64,000 nucleotides of DNA from Comamonadaceae bacterium (GTDB lineage Bacteria > Pseudomonadota > Gammaproteobacteria > Burkholderiales > Burkholderiaceae_C). Shown one piece after another: positions 47,616 through 56,465 of this stretch. Position numbers and translations under genes: made by a program. The first letter of the stretch is position 1, and the number at the start of each line of letters is the position of its first letter. The notes below the pieces were generated by a model that was not told the origin of the DNA, searched no databases, and saw nothing but the letters and a program-made list of their open reading frames with translations. The stretch is taken from positions 62,001 to 126,000 of the forward strand of contig CANKBG010000002.1 of NCBI GenBank assembly GCA_947479935.1, given 5' to 3'.

Positions 47616-48446
47616 TCAAAAAGGACTTTGATAAGCGGGGCATTTAATTTCGATGTGTTTCGGCATATCGGAAATATGATCCCTCTGAACTGCTGTTAAA
47701 CATCCGCCCCATACGCAACCGGTGTCCAGTGCCCAGATATCCTTGCGGTGGACTGCGCCTAATGTGGACCAATGACCAAAGGCGATGGTGGTACTGGCAG
47801 TTTGACGTTCAGGTATTTCAAACCATGGCAAATAGCCAGTCGGAGCTTTGGCGCTGCTTTCCTTGGTTTTAAATTCCATGTAGCCGGTCTCTGTGCAAAA
47901 TCGCAAACGTGTAAAAGCATTCAGGGCGCAGCGCCACCGATCCATGCCTTGGAGTTGAGGATGCCACTGCGCTGGTTCATTGCCGTACATGGTCATAAAG
48001 AAGTCTTGGGATTGGGGGCCTTGGAGAATACTTTCTAGTTCTTGAGCAAGTTGCAAGACATCTGAGAGTGACCATTGAGGCAAGACGCCAGCATGGACCA
48101 TCAGCACCTCTTCTTCAAAAAGTGCAATGGCTTGGTGCTGGAGCCAACCCAATAAAACGTCCTTGTCGGGCGCATTCAAGATTGGATCAAGTGTGTCCGT
48201 GCGGCTGGGTTGACGCGCGCCCGCATTGAGAGCCAATAAGTGCAGATCGTGATTGCCTAAAACGCATTTGACGCTACCAGACAGTTTGTGCAAACGCCTT
48301 AAGACTTCCAAAGAAGATGGGCCGCGGTTGACCAAGTCGCCTAAGACATACAAGCGGTCACGACTTGCAGAAAAGCCCACTTGGTCCAAGAAAAGACCTA
48401 GGGGTTCATCGCAACCTTGAATATCTCCGACCCAATAAACAGACAT
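47616..48446 (-). CDS. apaH: Diadenosine tetraphosphatase (symmetrical)
   Basis: Hydrolyses Ap4A to two ADP and also decaps Np4-capped RNA. The metallophosphatase motifs are GDIQGCDEPLG at the N-terminus, GDLVNRGPSSLEVLRRL and LGNHDLHLLAL, with FGHWSTLGAVHRKDIWALDTGCVWGG at the C-terminus. The 276 residues are normal. It reads toward the Nudix gene and diverges from the CNNM gene; both deal with dinucleoside or nucleotide waste. Confidence 0.96.
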   Translation of the reverse strand: MSVYWVGDIQGCDEPLGLFLDQVGFSASRDRLYVLGDLVNRGPSSLEVLRRLHKLSGSVKCVLGNHDLHLLALNAGARQPSRTDTLDPILNAPDKDVLLGWLQHQAIALFEEEVLMVHAGVLPQWSLSDVLQLAQELESILQGPQSQDFFMTMYGNEPAQWHPQLQGMDRWRCALNAFTRLRFCTETGYMEFKTKESSAKAPTGYLPWFEIPERQTASTTIAFGHWSTLGAVHRKDIWALDTGCVWGGCLTAVQRDHISDMPKHIEIKCPAYQSPF

Positions 48447-48557
48447 TTCTCTCCAAAAGCAATCTCAAAACCACATTGTCGATGTATTTGGGCAAGATTT
48501 CACGTCGCCTGCGTGGGGACTATTTCAATAGGCTCTTTGCCTTGGCACAATGAGGGC

Positions 48558-49847
48558 ATGGATTTTTTACTGATTGCGCTTCTTACCCTCATCAATGGCG
48601 TGTTTGCCATGTCGGAACTCGCCTTGGCTTCTAGCCGAAAAGCCAGGCTGGCTGCCATGGAGGAGGCCGGCGATAAAGGCGCTGCCACTGCACTGAAATT
48701 GTTGGAGAACCCCACCCAATTTTTATCGACGGTCCAAGTGGGCATTACTTCCATTGGTGTTTTAAATGGCATTGTGGGAGAAGCCGCCTTCAGTGGAGAT
48801 GTAGCGCTCTGGTTGATCACCCTGGGCATGTCCGAGGCTGCAGCGGCCATCACGGCCACTGCCTTGGTTGTGACTGCAATTACCTTCACCACCATTATCT
48901 TCGGGGAATTGGTTCCAAAAAGAATTGGCCAGTTGTATCCTGAGCCCGTAGCGAGAGTGGTCTCTAGGCCGATGGCTTGGTTGGCAGGCATTGCGAAACC
49001 TTTTGTGAGCCTGTTGTCACTTACCACCCATGCTGTTTTGAAGTTACTCAGGATTGATACGCGCGGAAACAGGGCCGTGACAGAAGAGGAAATCACGGCG
49101 AGCTTGGAGGAAGGGGTTGATGCAGGCTTGATTGAAGCCCACGAACATCAAATGGTTCGCAACGTTTTTCATCTGGATGACCGGCCCTTGACCTCATTGA
49201 TGGTGCCGCGTGTTGATATCCAATGGTTTGAAGGCAGCATGACACCAGGTGCTTGCTTGGCTCAAGCCGGTGCACTTGAAGGTTCCCAAGGTCATTCTTG
49301 GTATCCCGTTTGCCGAGGCGACTTAGACGATGTGATTGGCGTTGTCAGCGTGTCCCGCTTGGTGTCATTGCCTTCATCAGATCAATCTCCGATTGAAAAA
49401 TATGCCTTACCGGCGACTTTTGTGCCCGAAACTCTCAGTGGGATGACCTTGCTTGAGCAGCTTCGGGATAAGTCCGGGCGAATGGTTTTTGTGGTGGATG
49501 AATATGGCGTTGTTCAGGGACTTTTAACGCCCAGGGATTTACTCGAGGCCATTACGGGTGAATTACAGCCTCCCAAGGTGGCAGATGCCTGGGCCACTGA
49601 GCGGCCCGATGGGACATGGTTGTTGGATGGATTGATGCCGATTAATGAGCTTAAGGCGCGACTTGAAATAAAGCTTTTAAATGGCGAAGATAAAGGCTTA
49701 TTTAATACCCTTGGCGGATATATTCTGGCTGAATTGGGTTATTTGCCAGCGGTGGGGGATATTCTGGTGAGTGATAAATGGCATTTTGAGGTTTTTAGTC
49801 TAGAAGGTCGAAGAATAGATAAAGTAATTGCCAAAATTGTTAATTAA
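48558..49847 (+). CDS. CNNM/CorC-type (hemolysin family) membrane protein
   Basis: A 429-residue protein with the DUF21 transmembrane domain (residues about 1-190, MDFLLIALLTLINGVFAMSELAL), a CBS pair in the middle (VDEYGVVQGLLTPRDLLEAITGE) and a CorC_HlyC C-terminal domain from about residue 345. Relatives mediate Mg2+/Co2+ movement; the 'hemolysin' label is historical. I chose MDFLLIALL, although its GAGGG is unusually close to the ATG; the track start is 47 codons upstream and opposite apaH. Confidence 0.88.
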   Translation: MDFLLIALLTLINGVFAMSELALASSRKARLAAMEEAGDKGAATALKLLENPTQFLSTVQVGITSIGVLNGIVGEAAFSGDVALWLITLGMSEAAAAITATALVVTAITFTTIIFGELVPKRIGQLYPEPVARVVSRPMAWLAGIAKPFVSLLSLTTHAVLKLLRIDTRGNRAVTEEEITASLEEGVDAGLIEAHEHQMVRNVFHLDDRPLTSLMVPRVDIQWFEGSMTPGACLAQAGALEGSQGHSWYPVCRGDLDDVIGVVSVSRLVSLPSSDQSPIEKYALPATFVPETLSGMTLLEQLRDKSGRMVFVVDEYGVVQGLLTPRDLLEAITGELQPPKVADAWATERPDGTWLLDGLMPINELKARLEIKLLNGEDKGLFNTLGGYILAELGYLPAVGDILVSDKWHFEVFSLEGRRIDKVIAKIVN

Positions 49848-49902
49848 TTCAATTTTTATAGATTTTATAAATACATTTAGATATAAATCTGTATTAGAAT
49901 TC

Positions 49903-49935
49903 AGATATTCTTCGGAATCTTGTAATATCTACAAG
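49903..49935. promoter_or_regulatory. Overlapping inverted repeats in the AT-rich promoter of the H-NS-family gene
   Basis: AGATATT-N14-AATATCT (49903-49930) overlaps CTTGTA-ATATC-TACAAG (49919-49935). Both are perfect and lie 36-68 bases upstream of the start codon. The 123-base gap is very AT-rich, the kind of DNA that H-NS proteins bind, so self-control is plausible. Confidence 0.45.
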
Positions 49936-49970
49936 CTTATTATCCCTTTATCTTTTTAAATAGAAATATC

Positions 49971-50279
49971 ATGACCAACTCATACAAAGAATTATTGAAA
50001 CAACGCGAAGCTTTAGAGCACGCAATTGCAACCGCTCGTGAACAAGAACTTTCAGACGCCATTCGCAAAGCCAAAGAATTGGTCGCAGAGTTTGGTTTAA
50101 CAGTCCAAGATTTATTCCCAGCTGGGCGCGGCGGTTCTAAATCTGCTGGTAAATCTTCGGGGGGTGGCAAGGTAGCCCCTAAATATCGCGATTCAGCCAC
50201 AGGCCAAACATGGACGGGCCGTGGTAAAGCACCTAAATGGATTGATGGGCAAGATCGCGCTAAATATTTAATCGCTTAA
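49971..50279 (+). CDS. H-NS-family nucleoid protein
   Basis: A 102-residue DNA-binding protein. An N-terminal coiled coil (YKELLKQREALEHAIATAREQELSDAIRKAKELV) should dimerise; a Gly/Ser/Lys linker (GRGGSKSAGKSSGGGK) joins it to the AT-hook-like C-terminal domain KYRDSATGQTWTGRGKAPKWI. Such proteins silence AT-rich and foreign DNA. It has its own AT-rich promoter and terminator, so it is monocistronic. Confidence 0.92.
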   Translation: MTNSYKELLKQREALEHAIATAREQELSDAIRKAKELVAEFGLTVQDLFPAGRGGSKSAGKSSGGGKVAPKYRDSATGQTWTGRGKAPKWIDGQDRAKYLIA

Positions 50280-50301
50280 TTAAGCAGATTTTCATTGATC
50301 C

Positions 50302-50326
50302 AAAGGCCGCTTTTCAGCGGCCTTTT
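50302..50326 (+). terminator. Terminator after the H-NS-family gene
   Basis: AAGGCCGC TTTTCA GCGGCCTT followed by TT: an eight-base stem with a short T-run. Confidence 0.85.
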
Positions 50327-50376
50327 CCATGGGGCAAGGCTGTAGAATCGGGTTGTCTTTTTATAAGTGATTTTGA

Positions 50377-51087
50377 TTGACTAACAATTCCATACCCAAG
50401 CACGTTGGCATCATCATGGACGGCAACCGTCGCTGGGCTAAAAAACGTTTACTGCCTGCGGCCTTAGGACATGCATCGGGCGCAAAACGCGTGCGAGCCA
50501 TTGTTGAAACTTGTATTCGATTGAATATTCCCCATTTGAGCCTGTTTGCGTTCAGTACTGAAAATTGGCGCCGCCCGCCAGATGAGGTGTCGGTCTTGAT
50601 GAACTTGTTCGCAAGTTACTTGCAAAAAGAAGTGGACGAAATGGCCGCCAATGGTATTTGCTTGAAGGTGGTGGGTGATAAATCCAAGTTCAGTATTGAA
50701 TTGCAAGAGTTGATCGCCAAGGCCGAAACCCAAACCCAACACAATTCCAAAATAACACTGCGCGTGGCTGCCAACTACGGTGGCCGCTGGGACATGGTGC
50801 AAGCGACAAAGGCTTGGCAGCGTGCCAACCCCGATTCAAGCATTGAGTCCCTCACCGAAGCCAGCTTGGCCCCCTTCTTGAGCACTAAAGACGCCCCTGA
50901 GATGGATTTGCTCATACGCACAGGCGGCGAGTCACGCGTGAGCAATTTCATGCTTTGGCAAGCGGCCTATGCTGAACTATTTTTCATTGACACGCTCTGG
51001 CCAGATTTCACAGTGAAACAATTCAATGAAGCGGTTGAATGGTTCTCTCAACGTGACCGCAGATTTGGATCGGCTGCGCCATTCTGA
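50377..51087 (+). CDS. Isoprenyl (cis-prenyl) transferase, UppS-like
   Basis: Adds isopentenyl units in cis to a farnesyl starter; UppS makes the undecaprenyl carrier for the cell wall. The catalytic aspartate is D15 in IIMDGNRRWAKKR, then FAFSTENWRRPPDEV, and DLLIRTGGESRVSNFMLWQAAYAELFF near the end. The 236 residues are a normal length. The start codon appears to be TTG. Its usual neighbours (frr, cdsA, dxr) are missing, and MDGNRRWA differs from the MDGNGRWA common in UppS, so this may be a second cis-prenyltransferase rather than the housekeeping one. Confidence 0.88.
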   Translation: MTNNSIPKHVGIIMDGNRRWAKKRLLPAALGHASGAKRVRAIVETCIRLNIPHLSLFAFSTENWRRPPDEVSVLMNLFASYLQKEVDEMAANGICLKVVGDKSKFSIELQELIAKAETQTQHNSKITLRVAANYGGRWDMVQATKAWQRANPDSSIESLTEASLAPFLSTKDAPEMDLLIRTGGESRVSNFMLWQAAYAELFFIDTLWPDFTVKQFNEAVEWFSQRDRRFGSAAPF

Positions 51088-51126
51088 ATTTTCAGCTTAG
51101 TTCAAAGTCATCTTCACGCTATTGTT

Positions 51127-52401
51127 CTAGCCATTATTCTTTGCGGCCAATTGGCGCAACTTGTCTTTTTTGCTGAGGCGTCTGCCCTTTACGCCCCCAC
51201 TGCCTTTGTCGACCTCGGGCACTGGGCCCGTGGCCTCAAAGCCCTCAATGGTTTCTCGGTCTAACTTCACGGCATGTCGTTTCTCGATCAGTTCCCAATG
51301 GTGCAGTGATTCGGGACAAACGAAACTGATCGCCAAGCCAGGCTCTCCGGCACGCCCTGTGCGACCAATCCGATGTGTGTAATCGATTGCCGATCTTGGT
51401 AAGTCATAATTAATCACGGCGGGTAATTTTTCAATGTCGAGTCCACGCGAAGCCAGGTCTGTAGCCAACACAACTTTAACCCGATGCAACTTAAAGTCAG
51501 CCAGTACTTGTTGACGTTTGCCTTGACTCAATTGCCCATGAAAGGGCTCTGCAGAAATGCCTGACACACGGAGCTTGGCTGCCACTATTTCACTGCTGTG
51601 CTGCGTGGCTACAAAAACCAAAATTTGCTTCAAATGTTGCGCTTTGATCAGATGCTTCAAAAGCTGAGTTCTTAGGGCAGCATCTGTGTAGATGGCACGT
51701 TGAACAATCTCGGCCGGTTGTGGTGTTTCACCAAGAATTTGAATCTCGTAGGGATTGTGCAAGAGGCTTTTGGCCAAACCTTCCATGCTTTCGGGGCGGG
51801 TGGCAGACAAACACAAATTTTGTCGCTGCACTGGCAGCGCTGTCAAAATTCTTTGAAGTTCTTCTTGGAAACCAAACTCCATCAGCTTGTCGGCTTCATC
51901 TAGAACCAAGGTATTGATCTGTGAAAGTTGGAGGGCGTTGTGGTCAAGTAAATCAATCAATCTTCCGGGGGTGGCAATGAGAATGTCAGTGCCGCCTCTC
52001 AGGCCCATCATCTGAGGATTGATGGACACGCCGCCAAAGACCACCGTGATTTTGCAAAGTTTGCCCAAATGTGCAGACAGAGCCATGAAGGTCTGGCTGA
52101 CCTGAATGGCCAATTCGCGCGTTGGAACCAGCACCAAGGACTGAACAGGCTTGGTGTTGCGCACATACCCCATGGCGGCGGTTTGTGGTTTGGCACTTGA
52201 AAATGATTGTGTCAGCCGCTCAATGAGGGGGAGCGCATAGGCAACGGTTTTCCCTGAACCTGTGGGCGCAGTGACCCAAATATCACGTCCTGTTAGGGCA
52301 ACAGGAATAAATTCACGTTGAACAGGGGTGGGTGCAGGGTAGGTTTTAGGTTTGAGTGCGAAAAGCAGCTCGGGCGACAAGCCCAGGTCTTGGAAAGGCA
52401 T
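51127..52401 (-). CDS. DEAD-box RNA helicase (RhlE-like)
   Basis: A shorter RNA helicase of 424 residues. Q-motif region YPAPTPVQREFIPVAL, motif I APTGSGKT, PTRELAIQ, VLDEADKLM (motif II, DEAD), LSATRPE (III) and HRIGRTGRAGEPG (VI). The C-terminus is basic (GVKGRRLSKKDKLRQLAAKN) but has no RG repeats. I chose MPFQDLGLSPELL as the start; MHLCLSPM seven codons earlier is also possible. Divergent from rmlA with 61 bases between starts. Confidence 0.9.
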   Translation of the reverse strand: MPFQDLGLSPELLFALKPKTYPAPTPVQREFIPVALTGRDIWVTAPTGSGKTVAYALPLIERLTQSFSSAKPQTAAMGYVRNTKPVQSLVLVPTRELAIQVSQTFMALSAHLGKLCKITVVFGGVSINPQMMGLRGGTDILIATPGRLIDLLDHNALQLSQINTLVLDEADKLMEFGFQEELQRILTALPVQRQNLCLSATRPESMEGLAKSLLHNPYEIQILGETPQPAEIVQRAIYTDAALRTQLLKHLIKAQHLKQILVFVATQHSSEIVAAKLRVSGISAEPFHGQLSQGKRQQVLADFKLHRVKVVLATDLASRGLDIEKLPAVINYDLPRSAIDYTHRIGRTGRAGEPGLAISFVCPESLHHWELIEKRHAVKLDRETIEGFEATGPVPEVDKGSGGVKGRRLSKKDKLRQLAAKNNG

Positions 52402-52462
52402 AGGACTCAAGCATAAGTGCATATGGCTTGCTCTGACGGCCGGCCGTGGCAAAATCTAGCTT

Positions 52463-53341
52463 ATGAATACACGCAAAGGCATCATTTTGGCGGGCGGGTC
52501 GGGTACGCGGCTGTACCCCGTGACACAAGCGGTTTCAAAACAATTGATGCCGGTGTACGACAAGCCTATGGTTTATTACCCCTTGACCACACTCATGCTG
52601 GCTGGGATTAAGGATGTGCTTTTAATTAGTACGCCGCAAGACACCCCAAGATTCACGGAGTTGTTGGGCGATGGCAGTCAGTGGGGTATGAACATTCAAT
52701 ATGCCGTGCAACCTAGCCCAGACGGTTTAGCTCAGGCTTTCATTATTGGCAAAGAGTTTGTCGGACAGCATCCAAGTGCCTTGGTGCTGGGTGACAATAT
52801 TTTTTATGGGCACGATCTTGTTAAACTCATGCAACGCGCTGATGCACAAACTTCAGGCGCCAGTGTGTTTGCGTATCACGTTCATGATCCTGAGCGATAT
52901 GGTGTAGTAGCTTTTGATGATCAGCAGCGCGCATTGAGCATTGAAGAAAAACCCAAACAGCCCAAGAGTAATTTTGCAGTGACGGGCCTCTATTTTTACG
53001 ACCAACAAGTTTGTGACATCGCTGCCAACATCAAACCCTCTCCTCGTGGCGAGTTGGAAATTACCGATGTCAATCGTTGCTATCTTGAACAACAGCAACT
53101 CAATGTCGCGATCATGGGTCGGGGCTATGCGTGGCTAGACACGGGTACGCACGATAGTTTGTTAGAAGCTGCGGGCTTCATAGCCACATTGCAAAAACGT
53201 CAAGGCTTGATGGTGGCGTGCCCAGAGGAAATTGCATTTGCGCAAAAATGGATTGATGCCTCGCAATTGCAAAAATTGGCCACGCCTTTGGCTAAGAACA
53301 GTTACGGCCAATACCTTTTGAATTTATTAAAGCCCCATTGA
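52463..53341 (+). CDS. rmlA: Glucose-1-phosphate thymidylyltransferase
   Basis: Makes dTDP-glucose from glucose 1-phosphate and dTTP, the first step to dTDP-rhamnose. The nucleotide-binding loop [26 protein letters not shown] is at residues about 11-36, followed by LGDNIFYG and the end-product site region [18 protein letters not shown]. The 292 residues match RmlA. The stop overlaps the rmlC start by one base (TGATG). Confidence 0.96.
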   Translation: MNTRKGIILAGGSGTRLYPVTQAVSKQLMPVYDKPMVYYPLTTLMLAGIKDVLLISTPQDTPRFTELLGDGSQWGMNIQYAVQPSPDGLAQAFIIGKEFVGQHPSALVLGDNIFYGHDLVKLMQRADAQTSGASVFAYHVHDPERYGVVAFDDQQRALSIEEKPKQPKSNFAVTGLYFYDQQVCDIAANIKPSPRGELEITDVNRCYLEQQQLNVAIMGRGYAWLDTGTHDSLLEAAGFIATLQKRQGLMVACPEEIAFAQKWIDASQLQKLATPLAKNSYGQYLLNLLKPH

Positions 53342-53898
53342 TGCCCTATACCGTCACGCCTACCCATTTGCCTGAAGTCTTAATTCTTCAGCCCAAAGTT
53401 TTTGGAGATGCGCGGGGCTTTTTTTACGAAAGCTTCAATGCTCGAGATTTTGCACAGGCCACTGGCTTGAATGTTGAGTTTGTACAAGACAACCACAGCA
53501 TATCTTCGCAAGGTGTTTTGAGAGGTTTGCATTATCAAATTCAACATGCACAAGGCAAGTTAGTGCGCGTCGTACGCGGTGAGGTGTACGACATTGCCGT
53601 CGATCTTCGAAAAAACTCAAAGACCTTTGGTCAATGGGCGGGGTGCAATCTGAATGCTGAAAGCGCCAATCAACTTTGGGTGCCGCCAGGCTTTGCGCAT
53701 GGTTTTTTGGTGTTGAGCGAATCGGCAGAATTTTTGTACAAAACCACCGATTATTGGTATCCCGAATTTGAGCGCAGCCTGCTTTGGAATGATCCCGCGC
53801 TGGGCATTGACTGGCCACTGCCAGCAGGGTTCAATGCACCGTTGCTTGCCGCCAAAGACGCAGCAGCATTGCCCTTGTCTCAGGTAGAGACCTTTTAA
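53341..53898 (+). CDS. rmlC: dTDP-4-dehydrorhamnose 3,5-epimerase
   Basis: Third enzyme of dTDP-rhamnose synthesis, a cupin of 185 residues. The catalytic histidine is H64 in VLRGLHYQ; GKLVRVVRGEVYDIAVDLR and PPGFAHGFLVLSESAEFLYKTTDYW follow. The start ATG was chosen over the track's TTG one codon earlier because of the TGATG junction with rmlA. rmlB and rmlD are not adjacent and must be elsewhere if the route is complete. Confidence 0.95.
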   Translation: MPYTVTPTHLPEVLILQPKVFGDARGFFYESFNARDFAQATGLNVEFVQDNHSISSQGVLRGLHYQIQHAQGKLVRVVRGEVYDIAVDLRKNSKTFGQWAGCNLNAESANQLWVPPGFAHGFLVLSESAEFLYKTTDYWYPEFERSLLWNDPALGIDWPLPAGFNAPLLAAKDAAALPLSQVETF

Positions 53899-54903
53899 TC
53901 ATTTCAAGTTTGGCAGCACATAGGCTTTGATGGTGCTGAGTTGACCCAAGGTCAATCGATTGCCGTGCTGGCTGACCACTGCCGCCGCAGCATGATTGCC
54001 CAAGGCTGCAGATTGTTCAGGCGAATAGCCGCGAGAGATGGCGTACAAGAAAGATCCTGCAAACATATCGCCTGCGCCGTTGGTATCAATGGCGCGAACT
54101 TTTTCGGCGGGCACATGCCACCTTTGATTTGCGGTAATGATTTCTGAACCTTCTGGGCCGCGTGTGAGGCACACCGTCCTTGCAAGTTTTTGGAGAGTTT
54201 GGCGCACTAAGTTCAAATCTTGCGTGCCGCACCATACTTGCGCTTCTTCTTGGTTGCAAAACAAGTAATCGACGCCATCGCCCAACAGGGCATCTAGACC
54301 CGCCTTGCAAAATTGAATCATGCTCACATCACTGAGGGTGAGTGCCAGCGCAACCCCGGCGTCCTTTGCAATTTGGCGACCCTTGAGAGCGGCATTCAAG
54401 CCAGTGGGTGATGCGGCTAAGTAGCCTTCCATGTAATAAATTTTAGATTTAACGATGTCTTGAGGATGCAGGGCTGCATCGTCTAGCTCCGCTGAGACGC
54501 CCAAAAACGTACACATGCTCCGCTCGGCGTCGGGGGTGACCAGCACCATGCAACTGCCTGTTTGCCCCTCTTGGGCGCGGGTGTGATTGAGGTTGGTGTC
54601 AACACCACGTGCCGCCAGGTCTTTGACGTAAAAGTCGCCCAAATCGTCGTGAGCTACCTTGCATGAATAAAACGCTTTACCGCCCAATTGAGACAGTGCC
54701 ACAACGGTATTTCCCGCGGAGCCGCCCCCCGTTTGTCTGGGAGAAATATTTTGAACGTGGTTGAGGAGTTCGGCTCTTCGAGGGGTGTCGATCAAGGTCA
54801 TGTGGCGCTTGTCAACGCCCATCGTTTTGAGAAGAGCGTCGCTCACTTCGTATTCGGAGTCAACGAGGGCATTGCCAATGGCGTAAAGATCGTAGTGAGA
54901 CAT
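53899..54903 (-). CDS. PfkB-family carbohydrate/adenosine kinase
   Basis: A ribokinase-fold kinase of 334 residues. It begins YDLYAIGNALVDSEYEV, has GGSAGNTVVALSQLGG (substrate site), and ends with DTNGAGDMFAGSFLYAISRGYSPEQSAALG, where the catalytic aspartate follows GAG. This resembles bacterial adenosine kinase-like PfkB proteins, but the sugar or nucleoside is not certain. The stop codons of rmlC and this gene are immediately adjacent with no bases between. Confidence 0.85.
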   Translation of the reverse strand: MSHYDLYAIGNALVDSEYEVSDALLKTMGVDKRHMTLIDTPRRAELLNHVQNISPRQTGGGSAGNTVVALSQLGGKAFYSCKVAHDDLGDFYVKDLAARGVDTNLNHTRAQEGQTGSCMVLVTPDAERSMCTFLGVSAELDDAALHPQDIVKSKIYYMEGYLAASPTGLNAALKGRQIAKDAGVALALTLSDVSMIQFCKAGLDALLGDGVDYLFCNQEEAQVWCGTQDLNLVRQTLQKLARTVCLTRGPEGSEIITANQRWHVPAEKVRAIDTNGAGDMFAGSFLYAISRGYSPEQSAALGNHAAAAVVSQHGNRLTLGQLSTIKAYVLPNLK

Positions 54904-55062
54904 TTGAGGTGTGAAGAATAAAAATCAAGAATTCGTTAAGTTTAAAGCCTTTGTAGGGGCGCTGAATGGCTAAAATACAGACTGGGTTCGCAGACCCGCT
55001 ACGTCCAAGGCCGCTCATTGAGGGTGGCTTTCTTACTTTTATCTTAAATATCAAAGGCTGCG

Positions 55063-55977
55063 ATGAAACGCGATTATTTTTCTCATTCGTCAAAAGATGC
55101 GCCACGCAAACATCTTGAAAACCAAGGGGGTCAATGCATTGCATTGGTCGATGCGAGGTTTCTAGTCTGGTTGGCACAGCATTCTCAAACGGGCACCAAG
55201 CAAGAGGCTTTGAATCGTTTTGGCTTGGCACATTTTTTAACAGAAGCTTTAGGACAAACGGGCCTGGAAGTGGACGTGAAACGAATTTATTGGTATTCAG
55301 AAGAAAACGAAAGTTTGGATGTAGACGGTCAAATTGTGCGCAAAGTTTTGTCACACGATTTGGATGGTGGCATTTCGTTGCTGAAAAGCTTAGGCCAAGA
55401 TCTGCGCCGGTTGGCAGACAGCAAAGCTTGCGATCATGTGCTGTTGGCCACTGACGATGAGCGATTTTTGTCGATCATTGACGATGCGCAACTCACCGGC
55501 ATGTCTGTGCACATCTTGGCCGACGAAGCTGCTCGCAGCATGGCCAAACTGCATCAAACCGACCCAGGTTGGGGCCGCCTTTTGTCGCAAGCCGACAGGC
55601 GCGTGGTGGTTCAGCCCAAGGCATTGGCAGAAATTTTACAAGGCGCTTCAGACAAGGAAACCAACTCGGTTCAAGAAGATCCTGAAGTGGTTCGTGAGTC
55701 CATCACAGAAGTGATTGTTTCTTGGTGGGATGATGAACCAGAAGACAAACGAGAAGAATTGCGGGATGCACTGCACATCAGTCGAGGTATTCCTCAGGAA
55801 GTGGACAGACAGTTATTGCTGCGTATGCGTCACCGCTTAACGCGTGCGCTGTCTTTGCAAGAGAAGAAAATGTTGCGTGAAATTTTCCGCGCCGTGGCTT
55901 TGGGGACACATGCTTCAGAGGGGCAGCAAAACAGCGACCCCTTGACTTCTAAGCCTTTGATGGAAGAGCCTATTTGA
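55063..55977 (+). CDS. NYN-domain (PIN-like) putative RNase
   Basis: A 304-residue protein with a NYN-type nuclease fold in its first 170 residues: a first aspartate D30 in ALVDARF, KRIYWYSEEN, then DHVLLATDDERFLSIIDDAQLTGMSVHIL, which carries the later acidic residues of the metal site. The C-terminal 120 residues form a helical, charged domain (DDEPEDKREELRDALHIS). NYN proteins cleave structured RNA; the target is unknown. It stands alone; TAAAAT (54970-54975) is a weak -10 candidate. Confidence 0.7.
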   Translation: MKRDYFSHSSKDAPRKHLENQGGQCIALVDARFLVWLAQHSQTGTKQEALNRFGLAHFLTEALGQTGLEVDVKRIYWYSEENESLDVDGQIVRKVLSHDLDGGISLLKSLGQDLRRLADSKACDHVLLATDDERFLSIIDDAQLTGMSVHILADEAARSMAKLHQTDPGWGRLLSQADRRVVVQPKALAEILQGASDKETNSVQEDPEVVRESITEVIVSWWDDEPEDKREELRDALHISRGIPQEVDRQLLLRMRHRLTRALSLQEKKMLREIFRAVALGTHASEGQQNSDPLTSKPLMEEPI

Positions 55978-55990
55978 TCAACAGATCCGT

Positions 55991-56362
55991 TTACTTTTTA
56001 GGCACTGTGCCGCCACTTTTCACGCATTCATCCACTGACTTGAAGGGTGTGAATTTTTGAGTTTTTTCGTAGCTCGGACTGCTTTTGTCATGGCAAATGC
56101 CGCTGTCTGACTTTTTAACCACTTCCGCGGTTGCTGCTGCTGCGTTTGCTGGCGCGCGACCCCCACTTTTCAAGCAGGCATCCATATTGGCAAAGGCTTC
56201 AAATTTCTTTGTGGTGCCATAGCTGGAGCTTGTTTTGTCGTGACAAATACCCGATTCGGATTTCTTTACAGCGGGGTCTGCCGTCTGGGCATTGACTGTG
56301 CTGCTCACGCATAACATGAGGGCTGAAGAGGCAATGAGGGCTGAGAGGATGAGAGGCTGCAT
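55991..56362 (-). CDS. Secreted protein with two SGICHD repeats
   Basis: A 123-residue exported protein: signal peptide to about residue 25 (LCVSSTVNAQ), then two copies of KKSxSGICHDKxSxSYxxTxKFxxFxxxDxCxKSGG at residues 33-68 and 83-118. The cysteines sit at 40/63 and 90/113, so the copies are offset by exactly 50 residues and each can form one disulfide. Similar short cysteine modules occur at the ends of some secreted nucleases, but no nuclease domain is present here. The start was chosen for the GGAG site. Function unknown. Confidence 0.65.
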   Translation of the reverse strand: MQPLILSALIASSALMLCVSSTVNAQTADPAVKKSESGICHDKTSSSYGTTKKFEAFANMDACLKSGGRAPANAAAATAEVVKKSDSGICHDKSSPSYEKTQKFTPFKSVDECVKSGGTVPKK

Positions 56363-56465
56363 GTGAATCTCCAAGAAAGTTTGAACAAATGTCGCGAGTT
56401 TCATTTTGTCAATCCATGAAGGCAATTGGCGACAGAAAGATGCTATCTCAACTCAGGCAAATTGC

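Noticed and set aside
54984-54997. GGGT-TCGCAG-ACCC hairpin upstream of the NYN gene as part of a tRNA
   Set aside because: No acceptor stem, anticodon arm or T-loop consensus could be found around it.
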